Below are positions 12,086-24,600 of a stretch of 64,000 bases of DNA, piece after piece. The stretch comes from Adiantum capillus-veneris (lineage: Eukaryota > Streptophyta > Polypodiopsida > Polypodiales > Pteridaceae), in assembly GCA_014529385.2 (NCBI GenBank), contig CM043956.1:60893120-60957119 (forward strand). The letters run 5' to 3'. A program made the translations under genes and the position numbers. The first letter of the stretch is position 1. Each line of letters starts with the position of its first letter. The notes below the pieces were generated by a model. That model was not told where the DNA came from. It did not search any database and was given only the letters and a program-made list of their open reading frames with translations.

Positions 12086-13154
12086 CTGCTAACTATTTCA
12101 CTGAGATCAAACTCTGTCTCAGCTGAGGAACATAGCATACAAGTCATAGCATATAGGATGAACCTCTAGGTAATGACAAGCATACATCTCATGCACCCTC
12201 TATGTCATATAATGAATCAACCGCTAGATGCACACGACCAAGGATCCCACTAGCAAAAGTGCTAAGCCACTCACAACATGATGTGATGTGGAACACTGCA
12301 TATCATCTAGTAGCCTTTATAAGCAAGTGGTATCTCTATGAGACATAAAAGCAAGAGGAACACTAGAGATAAATGTGACATCACTGTCACTAGCATACAA
12401 AGATACCTCTCTAGTCTGTGTCAAAATCGTCTCTGCATCACGCATATATCTGTGTCGCTATCTCATGTGTTGTAATGAAAATGGCCTATGAATTTTGAGA
12501 GTAGCGGAATTAGGAAATTAGATGAAGCACTTTTGTGAGGTTACTTTGTGAGCATAGCGGGAGAACTTAATTGATGGTAGCAACATAAACATGATACTTA
12601 GTTAACTTGGCATGAACAATACTTTTGCAAGAGAGAGAGTTTAGAGAACATGACAATAGTTGAGGACCGAATTCATACGGAGCCGGTCCCCCCTCTAATT
12701 ATTATAGTTTCTCCCATCAATAGAGACTTGGTGAAATACAATCTTTGTGTTACTTGTAACCTAGGTGATGCAATGAAGATGGAAAGCTTCATGCATCACA
12801 AGCATAACTTAAACTTTATAGAAAGCATTAACTAACCCAAGCCTTAGTCCCCAAGGCCTCAAACACCTTCGAAGGTGGAGAGAGCTAGCGGGGAATGAGG
12901 ATAGGGAAGAGGAAGAAGAAACATTCCATAGGAGAAAGAAATAGTTCCTCACTTATCATTACTCCTCTTGCTAGCATACATAATCGCATAGTAATGTAGA
13001 TGGAGAAGATGGCAAGCTTAAGCATTGAAGTGTGGCTCTTGGTTGGATTTGCATTCCATAGCCAAGAGTGTTGGTGTAGGCTCTCACTTCTCACAAGCTT
13101 GGAGAAGGAGGTGGAGTTCCTCAACTTTCACCAAGTGAGGATGATCCACAAAAT

Positions 13155-13156
<2 letters not shown>

Positions 13157-13188
<32 letters not shown>
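13157..13188. repeat. (GT)n microsatellite
   Basis: About 16 uninterrupted GT units directly before a run of Cs. The open frames that run through it are artefacts of the dinucleotide repeat. Confidence 0.95.
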
Positions 13189-13191
<3 letters not shown>

Positions 13192-13620
13192 CCTAGCACC
13201 CCCCTTGCTTGCTTGGGGCGAGTTGTGGATTTTCCACATGCGTCAAGCTCATTGGACCCCTCTCCCCCTAGCCAATCACATGCAGCATGCAGTCAAGTAC
13301 ATGGGTAGTGTTTTGACAAGTGTCCTCCTTACCCCTTAGAGAGAGAGAGAGAGAGCTTGAAAATATCTAGATATTTGATGGATGGAACTAGAAGCTCATT
13401 GGACCTCTCTTTAGCCCAACCAATAGCATTCAAGCACACCATGTGGTTAAGCTTAGGGAGAGTCTGACATATGTCCCATGTGCCCTTTGGGTGAGTGGAA
13501 GGTTAGGTCAAAGATTCCCATAACTTTGGGACTTTTAGGCATAGGAAGCTTCTCAAGCACCTTCCTCATTAAGTATGACAAGTACCTCAAGTACCTTAGT
13601 CATCAAGCATGACAAGCGCC

Positions 13621-13791
13621 TTAGGTGGAGTTCCCACCTCAAGCTCAACCCTAGATTGCCTAAGGTCAAAGGATATTTTAGGTCAGGTTCCCACCTCAAG
13701 CTCAGCTCTAGCTTGCCTAAGGACAAAGGCAAGTTTAGGTCGGGTTCCCACCTCAGGCTCAGCCCTAGCTTGCCTAAGGTCAAAGGACTTT
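13621..13791. repeat. 57-base tandem repeat, three copies
   Basis: Three head-to-tail units start at 13,621, 13,678 and 13,735, each beginning TTAGGT and containing GTTCCCACCTCA and a TTGCCTAAGG-type block. The units differ by a few bases each. Because 57 is a multiple of three, a frame stays open through the array on both strands. A diverged partial unit may precede the first. Confidence 0.9.
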
Positions 13792-15775
13792 TAACACTAA
13801 CCATTGGAGGTCTTTAATGGAGCTAACCCTAGGGTATTTTAAGCTCCAACCCTAAACCTTGCTCTTTGACAGACCATCTCTCATTTGGGCCCCTTTACCA
13901 TTGGCCCTGTGTTGAGATAGATCCGTAAGCACATGTCTATATTCTAACCCTTGTTCTCGTTTATTATCCCACATAAAATGATCAGTTTAATATGAGAAAA
14001 TCATTTGGGTTGGTTAGATATTAGATTTAATGACATGTGTCTAAAGGAACGACATCGAATGTGTCATGTGTGACCACAATGCCAACATCTCAAGTGTCGA
14101 CACCAACGAGATCGCTATTTCACATGAGTCATTGTGGTGGACTCAAAACTGTCACGCATATCAACTATCATAAGTGAATGCCAAAAGTAGGATCTCAACT
14201 CGACCACTACACAATTATAACTATGATCAATGCATATGCAACTTTTAGCTCAACATAGTTCTACTAAAGAACCCTATACAACAGTAACTTGTGACTACTT
14301 GTAACGTGTAAGCAGTAGACACACGATCGGAATAAACATCGATCAAAAATAGTGCATAACCCGTAACCTGTAGCCACAATGAGCATACTCTATAACTCAA
14401 CCACTATCACCAAAACAATGGCTGTCAAAATGGGATACACAAGAGCTATGGTTGTTATGGCTCTACAACATGTATAAGGGCAATGTGCATAAACTAATGC
14501 TGAAGATAAGTGCACTGGACTTGGAATGAAAGGAGCTCTCTGCGTAGAGAAAACACTCTCAAAACAACTAACGATCACTCATAGGGCTTAACGCATCAAT
14601 GTGTAAGATCTCTCGCAATAGTGTAAACACACAGTGCTTTCCAATCATCACATTGATGCAAGTCTCAAAAGCCAAAAGTACATGGAATCTGTGGAATAAA
14701 TGGGAGAACAACATAACCACTACCAAAGCTCAAATCAACTACCTAACTTGTAGCCACTACAATTCAAACACTCGCACAATGCAATGCCAAAACACTATGA
14801 AAAAGCAATCCCTAATTTCCAAAATGCAATCAAAGCACGACTGCAAACCATGTGCATGAACACACAAAATCGTGAAAAAATCTAGCAAAGTTTTGGCAGT
14901 AATTCGGCTATTTGACCATAATAACCATACATGCCATAAACATGTTCAAAACCATAAGCAAATCATGCGCAAAATTTGCACTCAAGCATACATGATATGT
15001 ACCAACATCTTGCAATCCGAGCAACCTATGTGATGAATCCGCTCTCAAATTCTGAGAGTCCACAAAAGTCAATACATCCACCAAATGTTCTCAACTTATG
15101 CACATAAGAGCTCACACTCTCTTCATTGATAGAAAACCATAAATTCATAGAACAGGAGAACAACCAAGCTTAACTGATCTCATTAGATGTAGCAAATCAC
15201 ACAATAAGTATACATGATCTGCAACTTTAAAAATATCCTACAGCTAGTCAATTGATATCTCTCAAACCATTCAAAATTTGTAGAAACTTCCTTCTGAAAA
15301 AATCTATAGATCTTGGGAAAATGGTCAGGAATCATTGGAATGGTGGGCTATTCTTATAGCTCAAAACTGATCTACAAAAATTTGCAACTGTCTACCCTCG
15401 CCTTTAGGCAGCCTATCAAACATACAGCAAAATCAGTGCTGAATTTGGAAAAACTTTCGATTGGAAAGTTGTATTCCACGACGTTTTTGATTGGAAATGT
15501 AGAAACCAAGCTAAAAAATGCCTTTTTGCTCAGTCAAATTTTTGTTGGAAAATAGTGATGTTGTGCACATAGTTCTTAAGGCAAGACCTTTACCTATACA
15601 CTGTCTTCCACATTCGCTTCCACAAGAGCATACATCAGTCTCGGCTGATCTCACAAGCTCCCATTGCATTCTCATAAAGCTTCCAAGCTTTCTTGATCTC
15701 TCCACCATCATTGAAAGCGAGCAAGCTATTTCCTCGAAGCTCTTGATAGTGCCATGCTCTCCGCCATCGCCATGC

Positions 15776-15787
15776 GCTCTGATACCA
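15776..15787 (-). other. Primer-binding site of a copia-type LTR relic
   Basis: On the minus strand this reads TGGTATCAGAGC, the standard complement of the initiator tRNA-Met 3' end used by plant copia elements. It sits two bases from a TGTGAGTCC-type LTR end. Confidence 0.75.
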
Positions 15788-15789
15788 AT

Positions 15790-15819
15790 TGTGAGTCCAC
15801 ACATACGGTGCATGTGCAC

Positions 15820-15910
<91 letters not shown>

Positions 15911-16070
15911 ACAGGATGTGGGTGGAGAAGCTCACCACAATGTGTGTGAGAGATCCCCTTATTCTTCTATCTAGTAAAGAATAAGGTGTGTAAAAGTGAT
16001 GGGCAGTCGGACACATCTGGGGCACACTGCCTTTACCCAAGCATGTTTGTATTTGTGTAGCATGTAGGAT
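15790..16070 (-). repeat. LTR relic adjoining the primer site, interrupted by (AG)n
   Basis: The sequence right of the primer site begins TGTGAGTCCACAC and continues through a long (AG)n tract into a part about AAGCTCACCACAATGTG. A related LTR end, TGTGAGTGCATGTGG, is next to another initiator-Met primer site at 41,957. The outer boundary is not clear, so the end given is approximate. Confidence 0.45.
15828..15908. repeat. (AG)n microsatellite, about 40 units
   Basis: An uninterrupted AG tract within the LTR relic, preceded by ACAGAGACAG. It yields arginine-glutamate or serine-leucine frames that are not genes. Confidence 0.95.
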
Positions 16071-18840
16071 CAAAACTTGCTTGCTTATTGAAAATGTTTC
16101 TCACGAGGTTTCTCTTCATTACTCTTGTAACCATCCATCAAGATTTGCATCCATGTCATGCGTGTCATTGTTTGTGTGAGATCGGGATATTGTGTATTTG
16201 AAAGTTATTTAATACTCCTTTGTAAAATGAGTAATTATAGAGATGGCCTTACTTTCTCAATTTGGAATGTGCCATGATTAGGAGGAAAATATCCTTGATG
16301 CTCTTGATTATCGATCATAGTGCCTATGATCTCCATAATCACATATAATGCTTTGTTTTTAACACACTGGAGGAAGGGTTTCACTATATTGCATTTATGA
16401 GAGGGTTTGACAAATTTCAAGAGGCAATTAGTGCACAGTTAGTACTCTTGAATGGACTAACTGAAATGCTGAGAATTGAGTAGTTCACGTATTTGTGAAT
16501 ATGAAAAGATTTCAATGTTCCTCTAGGGAGGATGTACTATTTGAGTTTCACATGGTTTTTTTAGTGTACGGGATAAATAGATTTACATTACATAAATCAC
16601 TTGAAAAGCCTTTTTAAATCTTTAAATGCTCTTAAAAGAGGAAAGGCCAAATATGGTGTCTAGAGTATGAGATTTCTTACGGGAAAATTTTAGTCAAGGA
16701 CTGCTTATTTTTCATTCATAACATAATAGGGTTAGTATACGTAGATAGGGGGGCTTTTGGAAATACTCAAAAGCCCGTATGTAGGGGTTTATGCAAATTA
16801 TATGATCCCTGTAGATAGGGGTTAGGTCAGTATGCATGGTTTTGTATTATATAGGGGAATTTTTGCTTGAGGGTTGCTTGCATGTGACGTCCCCTCATAG
16901 ATAATAGTGAATCCCCCGGGAATCCACATCATCCATACGCTTGGGTTTGATTGCATTGCTTGACACATAGGCATATGACATGGAGAAGAGGTTCACACAT
17001 GCGATACAACAAAACCTACACCACAACATGAAATATAAAGGATATTGACAAGCAAAAGCCACACAATTTTCATCCTTGGTAATAATTGATATGATTATTG
17101 TTAACATCGAGAAGCATTGGCATGTAATGACTACAATTTTAACTGTGATATTGATGCTTTTATTGGATTTGTGTTGCAAACCATAAATATCAACTATAAT
17201 AATGACATTGATAGCATGTAGAATTTGCAACCCTTTGACCAAATGTACCAGGAAGGTCACACCTCATATATTCATTGATAAACAACAAAAAAATGACAAA
17301 AGAATCTTGCAAAGCCACATGGTGCTTTACCCCAAACAATCATTATATAAAACCTATAAATTGTGTGTGCTCAAGGACTATTTATATACCCCTTGGCACT
17401 AGTTTGGTAACCTAACAAGACATGAAAGTGTCCTTTTAGAGTTTTGGAAAAAAATCATACAGTCTTATCTTATGTATGTGTTTGTAGATGTCCTTACTTT
17501 AGCTCAAAGCTAACAATGCAATTTATGTGAAAAATAATAAACACTCACAACTCTTGAAGGTATGGTCATGAGCAGCTCTCAAAGCAAAAAAATGTACTCA
17601 ATTTGACAAAAAATAGCATATTTGCTAGGTAAATCCCATTTTACAAAAGGTAAAAATTCCTCTAGACAAAAAGACTATTTTTCCCATAAACATCAATGAT
17701 TTCTTGACCAAAGTCTATGGTTTTTGTAGACCCAAAAAATTTATTGTGAACGTAGAGTTACATATAAAAAAGGTGCATTTTTTGCATTCTATTGATCTAT
17801 TAATAATTTTTCTATGTCTACACCTATTATTATCTTTAAAAATGATTTCACTTTACACAATTGGTTCTTTGCTTTCATGTTCAAGCATAGAAATCATGAA
17901 AAGCATCAAAACATGTCTTCCTAAGACAACTTGAAACACGCCTATAAAGTACAAAAATTGCACGGATGAAAAAATTGGCTTCCACAATGGAGCCTTCTAT
18001 ATGGCATAAGCTTGAAAGGTACCATGTTGGTTGAGTGAAATTTAGCATTTGGAGAAACATAGTATTAACTCAAAATGAGTCCGATTTTGGCGAGATGGAA
18101 AATCACTTCCGCCTTTATGTTGTTTCCTATTAAGGGTATTAAGTGCCCCCCAAAACTCAAGGAAGAAGTGAAAACTCCATAAACACAATCAAAATTGTCT
18201 TTTGATCATAAAGACACTTCCAAAATACTCATCTAAATGTGAATTTTACTAGCAAATCAGCAAAAATATTTTTTTTGTAAATGGGCCATAGCTTCCAATA
18301 CATAGGCTTTCCATTTTTTAGAAGCACCAAAACACCTTTAGAACTATCTACGCTACTTATATAGCACTTTAGAGGTCACTAAGTTGTGTTTTAGGGTGAT
18401 CTAATGCCAATTTCATAAAATTGGCAAAAAATAACACACGTTTTTTTGGCTCGAGTTAGGTTCAAAAATGTTACTCAAACCCACATCTAAAGGTGGAATT
18501 AGTAGCCCCAAAAAATTTCAGGTTTTTTCATGTCATAAGCTAGCTTTATGGATATTGAGCACTTTAAAACCTCATTGGCAGCTCAAGCAATAATTTCTAG
18601 GAAGTTGTTGAGTTAAGAGGACACAAAAGCGTCCAAGGACATAAAAGTGTCCTATTACTAATATAGTCCTAATAGTCATGAATTTTTCACCATAGGGAGC
18701 ATTTTCCTATTCCATTTGTATAAAAAAAATAAGATCATTTTTCCAAAACCTTTTGTATGTGAAAATGTGAAAAAATATAGAATAAAATAATCCCTGCTAT
18801 TGAACCCATGTGATAAACATTTTTTTACGGTGATGCTCTT

Positions 18841-18858
18841 CCCCCCCCCCCCCCCCCC
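18841..18858. repeat. Poly-C tract, 18 bases
   Basis: Eighteen consecutive Cs followed by AACACCCCCTC. Long C or G homopolymers are unusual in AT-rich DNA and are prone to sequencing length errors. Confidence 0.9.
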
Positions 18859-19879
18859 AACACCCCCTCATGTGATGTCTAATACTATTATTTCACCCAA
18901 TAAAGAGGAAAACCTATTGAAAGAAGGCAACATGTCAAACATGCAATGCATCATCTTGAACCATCTTAGGTAAAACCCTTTTGTTTATGTCTTATTTTAT
19001 CTCTTATGCCGGCATTTCACTAAAGTTTGTAGCAAACAAAACATAAGCCACAAGAGCATAGATCACAATATACTTTAATAATTGCAAAGTTGATGGTTTG
19101 AATTACTTTTGAAATTTTTTTAGGAGTAGTCCACCTATATTGCTAATATGCATTAAGTATTGTTGAGCTTCATGAACACTTTCATATTGAAGATAAGTTG
19201 GACTGATAAAATCCCACCTTTCAAGCAACACTAAAACAAATAAATATTCGGGTGCACTCAAGATGTCTTCTTCAACACGGAAACAACCAAGTTTATGGAA
19301 ATAATTCAAGAAAGGAAGAGGATGATTCTAACCCTAGGGAAATGGAAGAACTTGGACGAGTGGATCAAGTTGAAGAACATCGTGGTAACCGGCTAGCAAG
19401 GTTTAAGACGTGGTCCTTCCGAGGTGACTCCCCTGTCAGTCGATGTATCTATGGTCTCCTTGTGATGTCATGGCTCGATGTGAGAATGACAAGAATTTAT
19501 AAACTTTTGGGTTGATCAATATAATATTCTCACCATTGTGAGTTTTGCAAAGCCAAAAAAGAAGTCTTCTTCAAAGCTAATGTGTGTTCTTACCCTTGTG
19601 ATTCTTTAATGTCGCTATTGTAGACACAATAGAATTTCTTGATCGTACTCTAAAGTTTTGAGCCACCTCACAAGCTTGCAATAGTAAAAAATCTGACACA
19701 AGAGGGGTTTTCAAAACAAAAAATAATCTATAGGTAGAGGGGTTTTTAAAACACCCCTTGAACGCACATGATAAAAGGCTTTACATATAGCCACTTTGCC
19801 CCCAAAAGGCAGTCACAAGTAAAGGAGCCTTTATATCCACACCTTATATCCCAACACACAACAATCTCACATTAGATCG

Positions 19880-19976
19880 TATTTCTCACCATTAGAATAT
19901 CCTAATTAAATATAAAAAACCAAGAGAATATTTTGATATTTCTCACCAATGGAATATCCTAATTGAAAATAAAAAC
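19880..19976. repeat. Short direct repeat next to element B
   Basis: The piece ATTTCTCACCATTAGAATAT with its AT-rich tail occurs at about 19,880 and again at about 19,939 with a few changes. It lies some 30-70 bases from the target site of element B. Confidence 0.7.
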
Positions 19977-20007
19977 TATCAATTAATTTTCAATTTCATA
20001 ACAAACC

Positions 20008-20300
20008 TGTTAACCCTCACGGCTCATGGACACCCATCACCTACGATGGACGTGTATAATGTATTTGGTAGAGTCAGGTACCGGGCTTGTCGGTCCAATA
20101 GGGAAAGGTAGAGTGATCGTCGATGAGAGGCGCACTTTAACTTGGACATTCAAGGGATTAGTTGGTTAAGCATGGGCGCCCAAGTGTGAATGGGGTGAGC
20201 TCCTATAAAAGCCAACTAAACCTAATTTTTACTCATTCTCTCATTTGTGCAATTGAAGAGTGCTCTTGCTCCATCTCCATCTTCTTCTTCTTCACCTCCT

Positions 20301-20332
<32 letters not shown>

Positions 20333-20584
20333 GGAGAGTGTGTGTGCGATCGAGCATTACGAAGGCACGACGGCGGCGAAGCGGTTGAGCGCGGCACGAC
20401 TGCAGCTTCTTCTTCATCGCGGCGAGGAATCCACCACGAAGGCGAGCGTAGAGCGGTGAGTGATACACCCTTTGTTTTCTTGAGCTTGCTAGTTTAGGCT
20501 TGTTGTGTGCTTGGAGCCGTTTGTGGCTCGCATACGGTGTATTGGCAAGTCCCTTGCTTCGACAGTGCGGCAAGGAGCGCACAT
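20008..20584 (+). repeat. Element B 5' LTR
   Basis: 577 bases, starting TGTTAACCC and ending GCGCACA. It contains TATAAAA at 20,204-20,210, a (GT)n(AG)n tract after 20,300, and the sequence ending in GGCAAGGAGCGCACA at the primer side. It matches the 3' LTR at all but three bases outside the microsatellite. Confidence 0.95.
20204..20210 (+). promoter_or_regulatory. TATA box in the element B 5' LTR
   Basis: TATAAAA follows GTGAGCTCC and is conserved in the 3' LTR (28,609-28,615) and, on the other strand, in the element A LTR. LTR promoters of this family initiate about 30 bases downstream of such a site. That start has not been mapped here. Confidence 0.6.
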
Positions 20585-20588
20585 TTTT

Positions 20589-20605
20589 GGCGCCGCTGCC
20601 GGGGA
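20589..20605 (+). other. Element B primer-binding site
   Basis: TGGCGCCGCTGCCGGGG, four bases after the LTR. It is one base away from the complement of the plant tRNA-Asp 3' end, as in Athila-type elements. Confidence 0.8.
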
Positions 20606-21630
20606 TATGCCCTACACTAAGCTCGGTTAGCACTTTACGCTTCCTTGTGGTGCAATTTCTATCATAGGAAAGGCAGGGAAGGAGTGTGTGGAGATTTCTG
20701 TTTTTTGCGTTTTCTGCATTTGCTGTCAAGTTTCAATTTCTGCTACTGTCTGCGTTTTTTCAATTTCTGTAATTTCTGCATTTTCAAGTTCGGCATTTTC
20801 AATTTCTGCATTTTCTGCAATTTCTGCGTTTTTTTCTGCAATTTCTGCAATTTTCTGCAATTTCTGCATTTTTGCGTTTTTCAATTTTCTGCATATCTGC
20901 GTTTTTTCAATTTCTGCATATCTGCGTTTTCAATTTCTGTATTTTCTGCAGCCAAAAAAAAAATAATAATAATAATTTTATTTTTTCTCCCAAAAAAAAA
21001 ATAAAAAATAAAAAAATAAAATCGGAAATCAAAAACGCGAGCGAGCGGGCGGCTAAATTTTTTGAAAATAAAAAACGTGACTCTTAAAACGGACGGGTTG
21101 GTTTGTATAAAAGATAGATCGGGATCATTTTCCCAAGCCCAAGCCCAAGCCCAAGCCCTAGCCTCAGACTGAGGGGTTGGTTTGTATAAAAGATAGATCG
21201 GGATCATTTTCCCAAGCCCAAGCCCAAGCCCAAGCCCAAGCCCTAGCCTCAGTCCTCAGTCTTATGATATATACTAGACTCACTCTTATATATATACCCT
21301 ACTCCCTCAAGAGAGAATGAGAGCATGTGGGACAAGTCCTCCACTCTCCTCCTTTCTCTTCCCACTTGCACCCTTAGACTTTCTAGTTTGGGCCTAGTTC
21401 CCTACTGGAAATTGACAGTTTTAGGGATTTCGAGAGCATAGAGTGACCAAACGGAGGGCTGTAAAGCACGGCACGACCCTCTGACCGATACGCTCGTTTC
21501 GAGCTATCACACGGTCCATTCCACGACACGCTCTAAAAAATCTAGCAAAAAAACAAACAAAAAACACGCTAAAAACTAGTCACAAGGCCTCCTAGAGCAG
21601 CTTTTTGACACCTTAGGGTATCAAAAGCAC
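20606..21630 (+). mobile_element. Element B 5' leader with two kinds of repeat
   Basis: Non-coding. From about 20,690 to 20,950 it is a degenerate array of TTTCTGCA/TTTCTGCG phrases separated by T-rich spacers. From 20,957 to 21,070 it is A-rich. From about 21,095 to 21,260 an 80-base piece with TTGTATAAAAGATAGATCGG followed by four or five CCCAAG hexamers is present twice in tandem. Element A has a reduced version of the hexamer run in its leader. Confidence 0.8.
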
Positions 21631-24600
21631 ATGCACTTACGCTCTGGGCGGGTGCTAGAACACGAGCATATTGAGAGTGCCTCTGTTCATACGGACACCC
21701 ATTATCCATCCACGATAAGCTCTAGACCCTCAGCGGGGACACAAGGTAGCACCACCCAAGACCCTAAAATAGCCGCTAGTGATTCCTCCTCCGACTCAGA
21801 AATCATGGAAGCATACCCTAACCAAAACACTGAGAGAGAAGGCCATGCACCTCCCGAAGCTCCACAGCCTAGTACTAGTATGTTTAGCCGTTTCATGGAA
21901 ACATTAGGTAGAGCTACTCGCTCGGAACCTGATGCAAATGAAGCACACGAAGGGGGTGGGAAAGTGGACTCTCCTTTCACATCGCAAGTGGACCCCACAC
22001 CCCCAAAGAGTGTCCATGTGGATATCCTACCAACTTCTTACCAAGAAGGCCCTGTTGAGCTGCCTCCTTCAGAAGTTCCCTCTAGAGTACCGTTGGTGAC
22101 AAGTAAAACCACGGGGAGCAACATTGCTTCTACCTCACAAGAAACCGTTAACACGTCGACTCTAGAAGGATTGTTCATTAATGATCATTGGACATACGAC
22201 CTCCACACTGAGGTGTTGACGGATCTACACTCTGGCCACGCCTACCATGTAGGATGGATAGAGATTGTACAATCCACCTCTAGTGCCACGAGCATCGAAG
22301 ATCAACAGAAAATGATCTGTAATGTTATCCATGGCATTATTCAATCAGAAAGGCAAAACCGAGGGGTAAATATACTCTCAACTGGCCCCATGAGATTTCT
22401 GGATACGAGCAAGGCTCAACAGCCTACTCTATCACAAATGGAGACTCCTCTAATGAGCCCCATGGACCCATCTTACGTCATTTCACCTGGGGTCTCTATG
22501 CAATCTGAGCCTCCGAGCGAAAACTTTAGCTTCCCTAACTTGGCTCAACCCTCTATTAAGGAAAACACAGTGCTCACTCCAGGGATAAGCCTGACAGAGA
22601 ATGTACCGATGACATCTACGGTTAGCGCAGTGCCACTACCTAGTGTCGTAGTACCTAATATGGGGCCTCGACCATATGTGCCTCTAGCCCCTTATGCACA
22701 CATGGCCCCCACACCTCCAATTGTACCACTTGCTTATGCTCCTCGAGTGCCGCTCCCTAGCTCTTATCCGAGTGGACCTATGCCCGGTTATGTTCCATAT
22801 CCTGCATCATCCACATATATGCCAAGACCGGTACCCGTTCCTCTCCCACATATGATTCCAAGAGTACCTCCACCGGCCCTACCTCCTCACATAGGTGACT
22901 TGGCAGCGTTTGCTCAAACCATAGGTCGATCTATCGCGGAAAATATGCGTCACGCATCTGATAGAGAGCCTAGAAGTAAGGCAGTACAAATTGCCAAACT
23001 CACGCAAAAATTCAATGGGGACGAAGATGCTAGGAAACACATTGAAGTGTTTGAACAAGTATGTGATTCCTTAGGGGAACACAACGAACTACATAAGTGC
23101 AATGCCTTAAGCTTGACATTAAGTGGGAAGGCTGGAGATTGGTATAGGACCCTAAGGGTGGACGAGAAAACAATCTACCCTACCCTTCGAAGGTTGTTTC
23201 TAAAGGAGTACATACGAGAAGGTGTGCTTTGGGGTGTAGCATCTCAGCTACAGAAGGCTGAACGTAAGGAAGGAGAGTCAGTAAGGGACTTCATTAGTCG
23301 TATAAAGCACTTAAACTCTCGCTGCCCTGTAAATGAGCGCTTCAACAATAACCAACTGCTTGATCGATTCATCCGCGGGTTGAGGAATGAAGGAATCTAT
23401 AATGGACTAGTGATTAGAGGTATCACAACCTGGGAAGATGTCACTGCCAATGCAATCCAATTAGAGGACAACTTGATGATAGCAGGCATGAGGGTGTCTA
23501 CTGACACGAGATCCACTAGCTCACAAGCCATTGAGTATGAACCCATGACTGCAAAGCCCATTGCCAATGAGCCAAAGGTATTTGAGACATTCTTGACAGA
23601 CCTCACCAAGGCAATCCAAGAGTCTCTTAAGGATAATCGACCCCCTCAAAATAGTCACATGTATCCAAGAAGGGAGCAACAATGGTGTTCCATTTGCTTA
23701 GGTCCACATAGCACTAGTGAGTGCCCTACGTTTAGAGTAAAATTTAATGGAACTTGCAACGCATGTGGTAGGTATGGTCACCAAGCTAAGGATTGTTTAA
23801 TGATCAAACGTATGATGGCAAATAGACCACCTGTAGCCTGGACGGATGCACCTCGAGCTCCTGTATTGATGCCTGCTCCACCTGTTGAGCAACTACCGCA
23901 ACACATGGTCCCTAGATCTCAAAATGTTGTACAAGCTACACCGCTACCACCTCCTGTGCTAGGACCGCAGCCCCCGCATCCAAGAGTCGCCCCTATGAAC
24001 CAAGTGGGTTGCGAGCCATCAAACGCTTATGCAGATGGCTGTGAGGAGGAAATAGACACTAGTATTGCCTACGGACTTGATACATTGGAAGAGTTTCCTA
24101 TATACTATATGGAAGATTGTTGGGGACAAGTCAAGCCGGTTTATCAAGCTGCTGCTCTCGCATCCAGAGGTCAAAATATCAACACCCAGGCTAGGAGGCC
24201 ACCTCTTCAATGCTACGAGTGTGGTGGACCACATCGAGCAGCGGAGTGCCCTATTAGGCTGCAAAAGAATGCTGCACAGATGCAAATGAATCAAGGGAGC
24301 ACGTCTGCAATGCCAATACTCACATGTAATCGTTGTGGCATAGATCACTTGATTGCCCAATGCCCCTATAACCCAAATGCACCTAAAATCACACCCCTAA
24401 ATTTGGTCGAAATTGCTAGTGTGACATCGCCAATACCACCTGTCGCACCCGCTTATGCGATTACACGGTCCATGCTTCAAGGGCCAGGACATATCCTCGA
24501 AGAGAGAGATACCGCGTCAATTATCCAAGCAAAGAAAAAGAAGACACGAAGGAAGAAGTCGCAGAATACGGAAAATTCAAAGCCAAGTTCCAAAACAAAC

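Larger units (their letters stand above)
11659..15775. other. Stretch without a recognisable gene
   Basis: I find no supported gene here. It holds an 80-base tandem duplication (11,927), a (GT)n tract (13,157), a 57-base tandem repeat (13,621) and many short frames that look random. The part next to 15,600-15,775 appears to be the internal side of an LTR element, because it leads into an initiator tRNA-Met primer site. Confidence 0.5.
16071..20002. other. AT-rich stretch without a recognisable gene
   Basis: Nothing coding could be supported. It contains an 18-base C tract at 18,841-18,858 and a duplicated piece close to the right end (19,880-19,976). The short frames found at 16,895-17,260 and 19,252-19,515 have no recognisable motif. 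Confidence 0.5.

Noticed and set aside
13621-13791. Possible CRISPR array
   Set aside because: The units are contiguous with no spacers, and the window is eukaryotic.
13553-13817. Frames on both strands with a repeated 19-residue unit
   Set aside because: They are a by-product of the 57-base tandem repeat. No other support for a gene.
15511-16073. Several overlapping frames rich in arginine-glutamate or serine-leucine, also at 11,166-11,500, 30,816-31,253, 41,647-41,909 and 52,148-52,373
   Set aside because: They are translations of (AG)n or (CA)n microsatellites on both strands and show no protein motif outside the repeat.
16895-17260. 121-residue minus-strand frame with hydrophobic runs
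   Set aside because: AT-rich DNA gives such hydrophobic text by chance. No family resemblance and no start or splice support.
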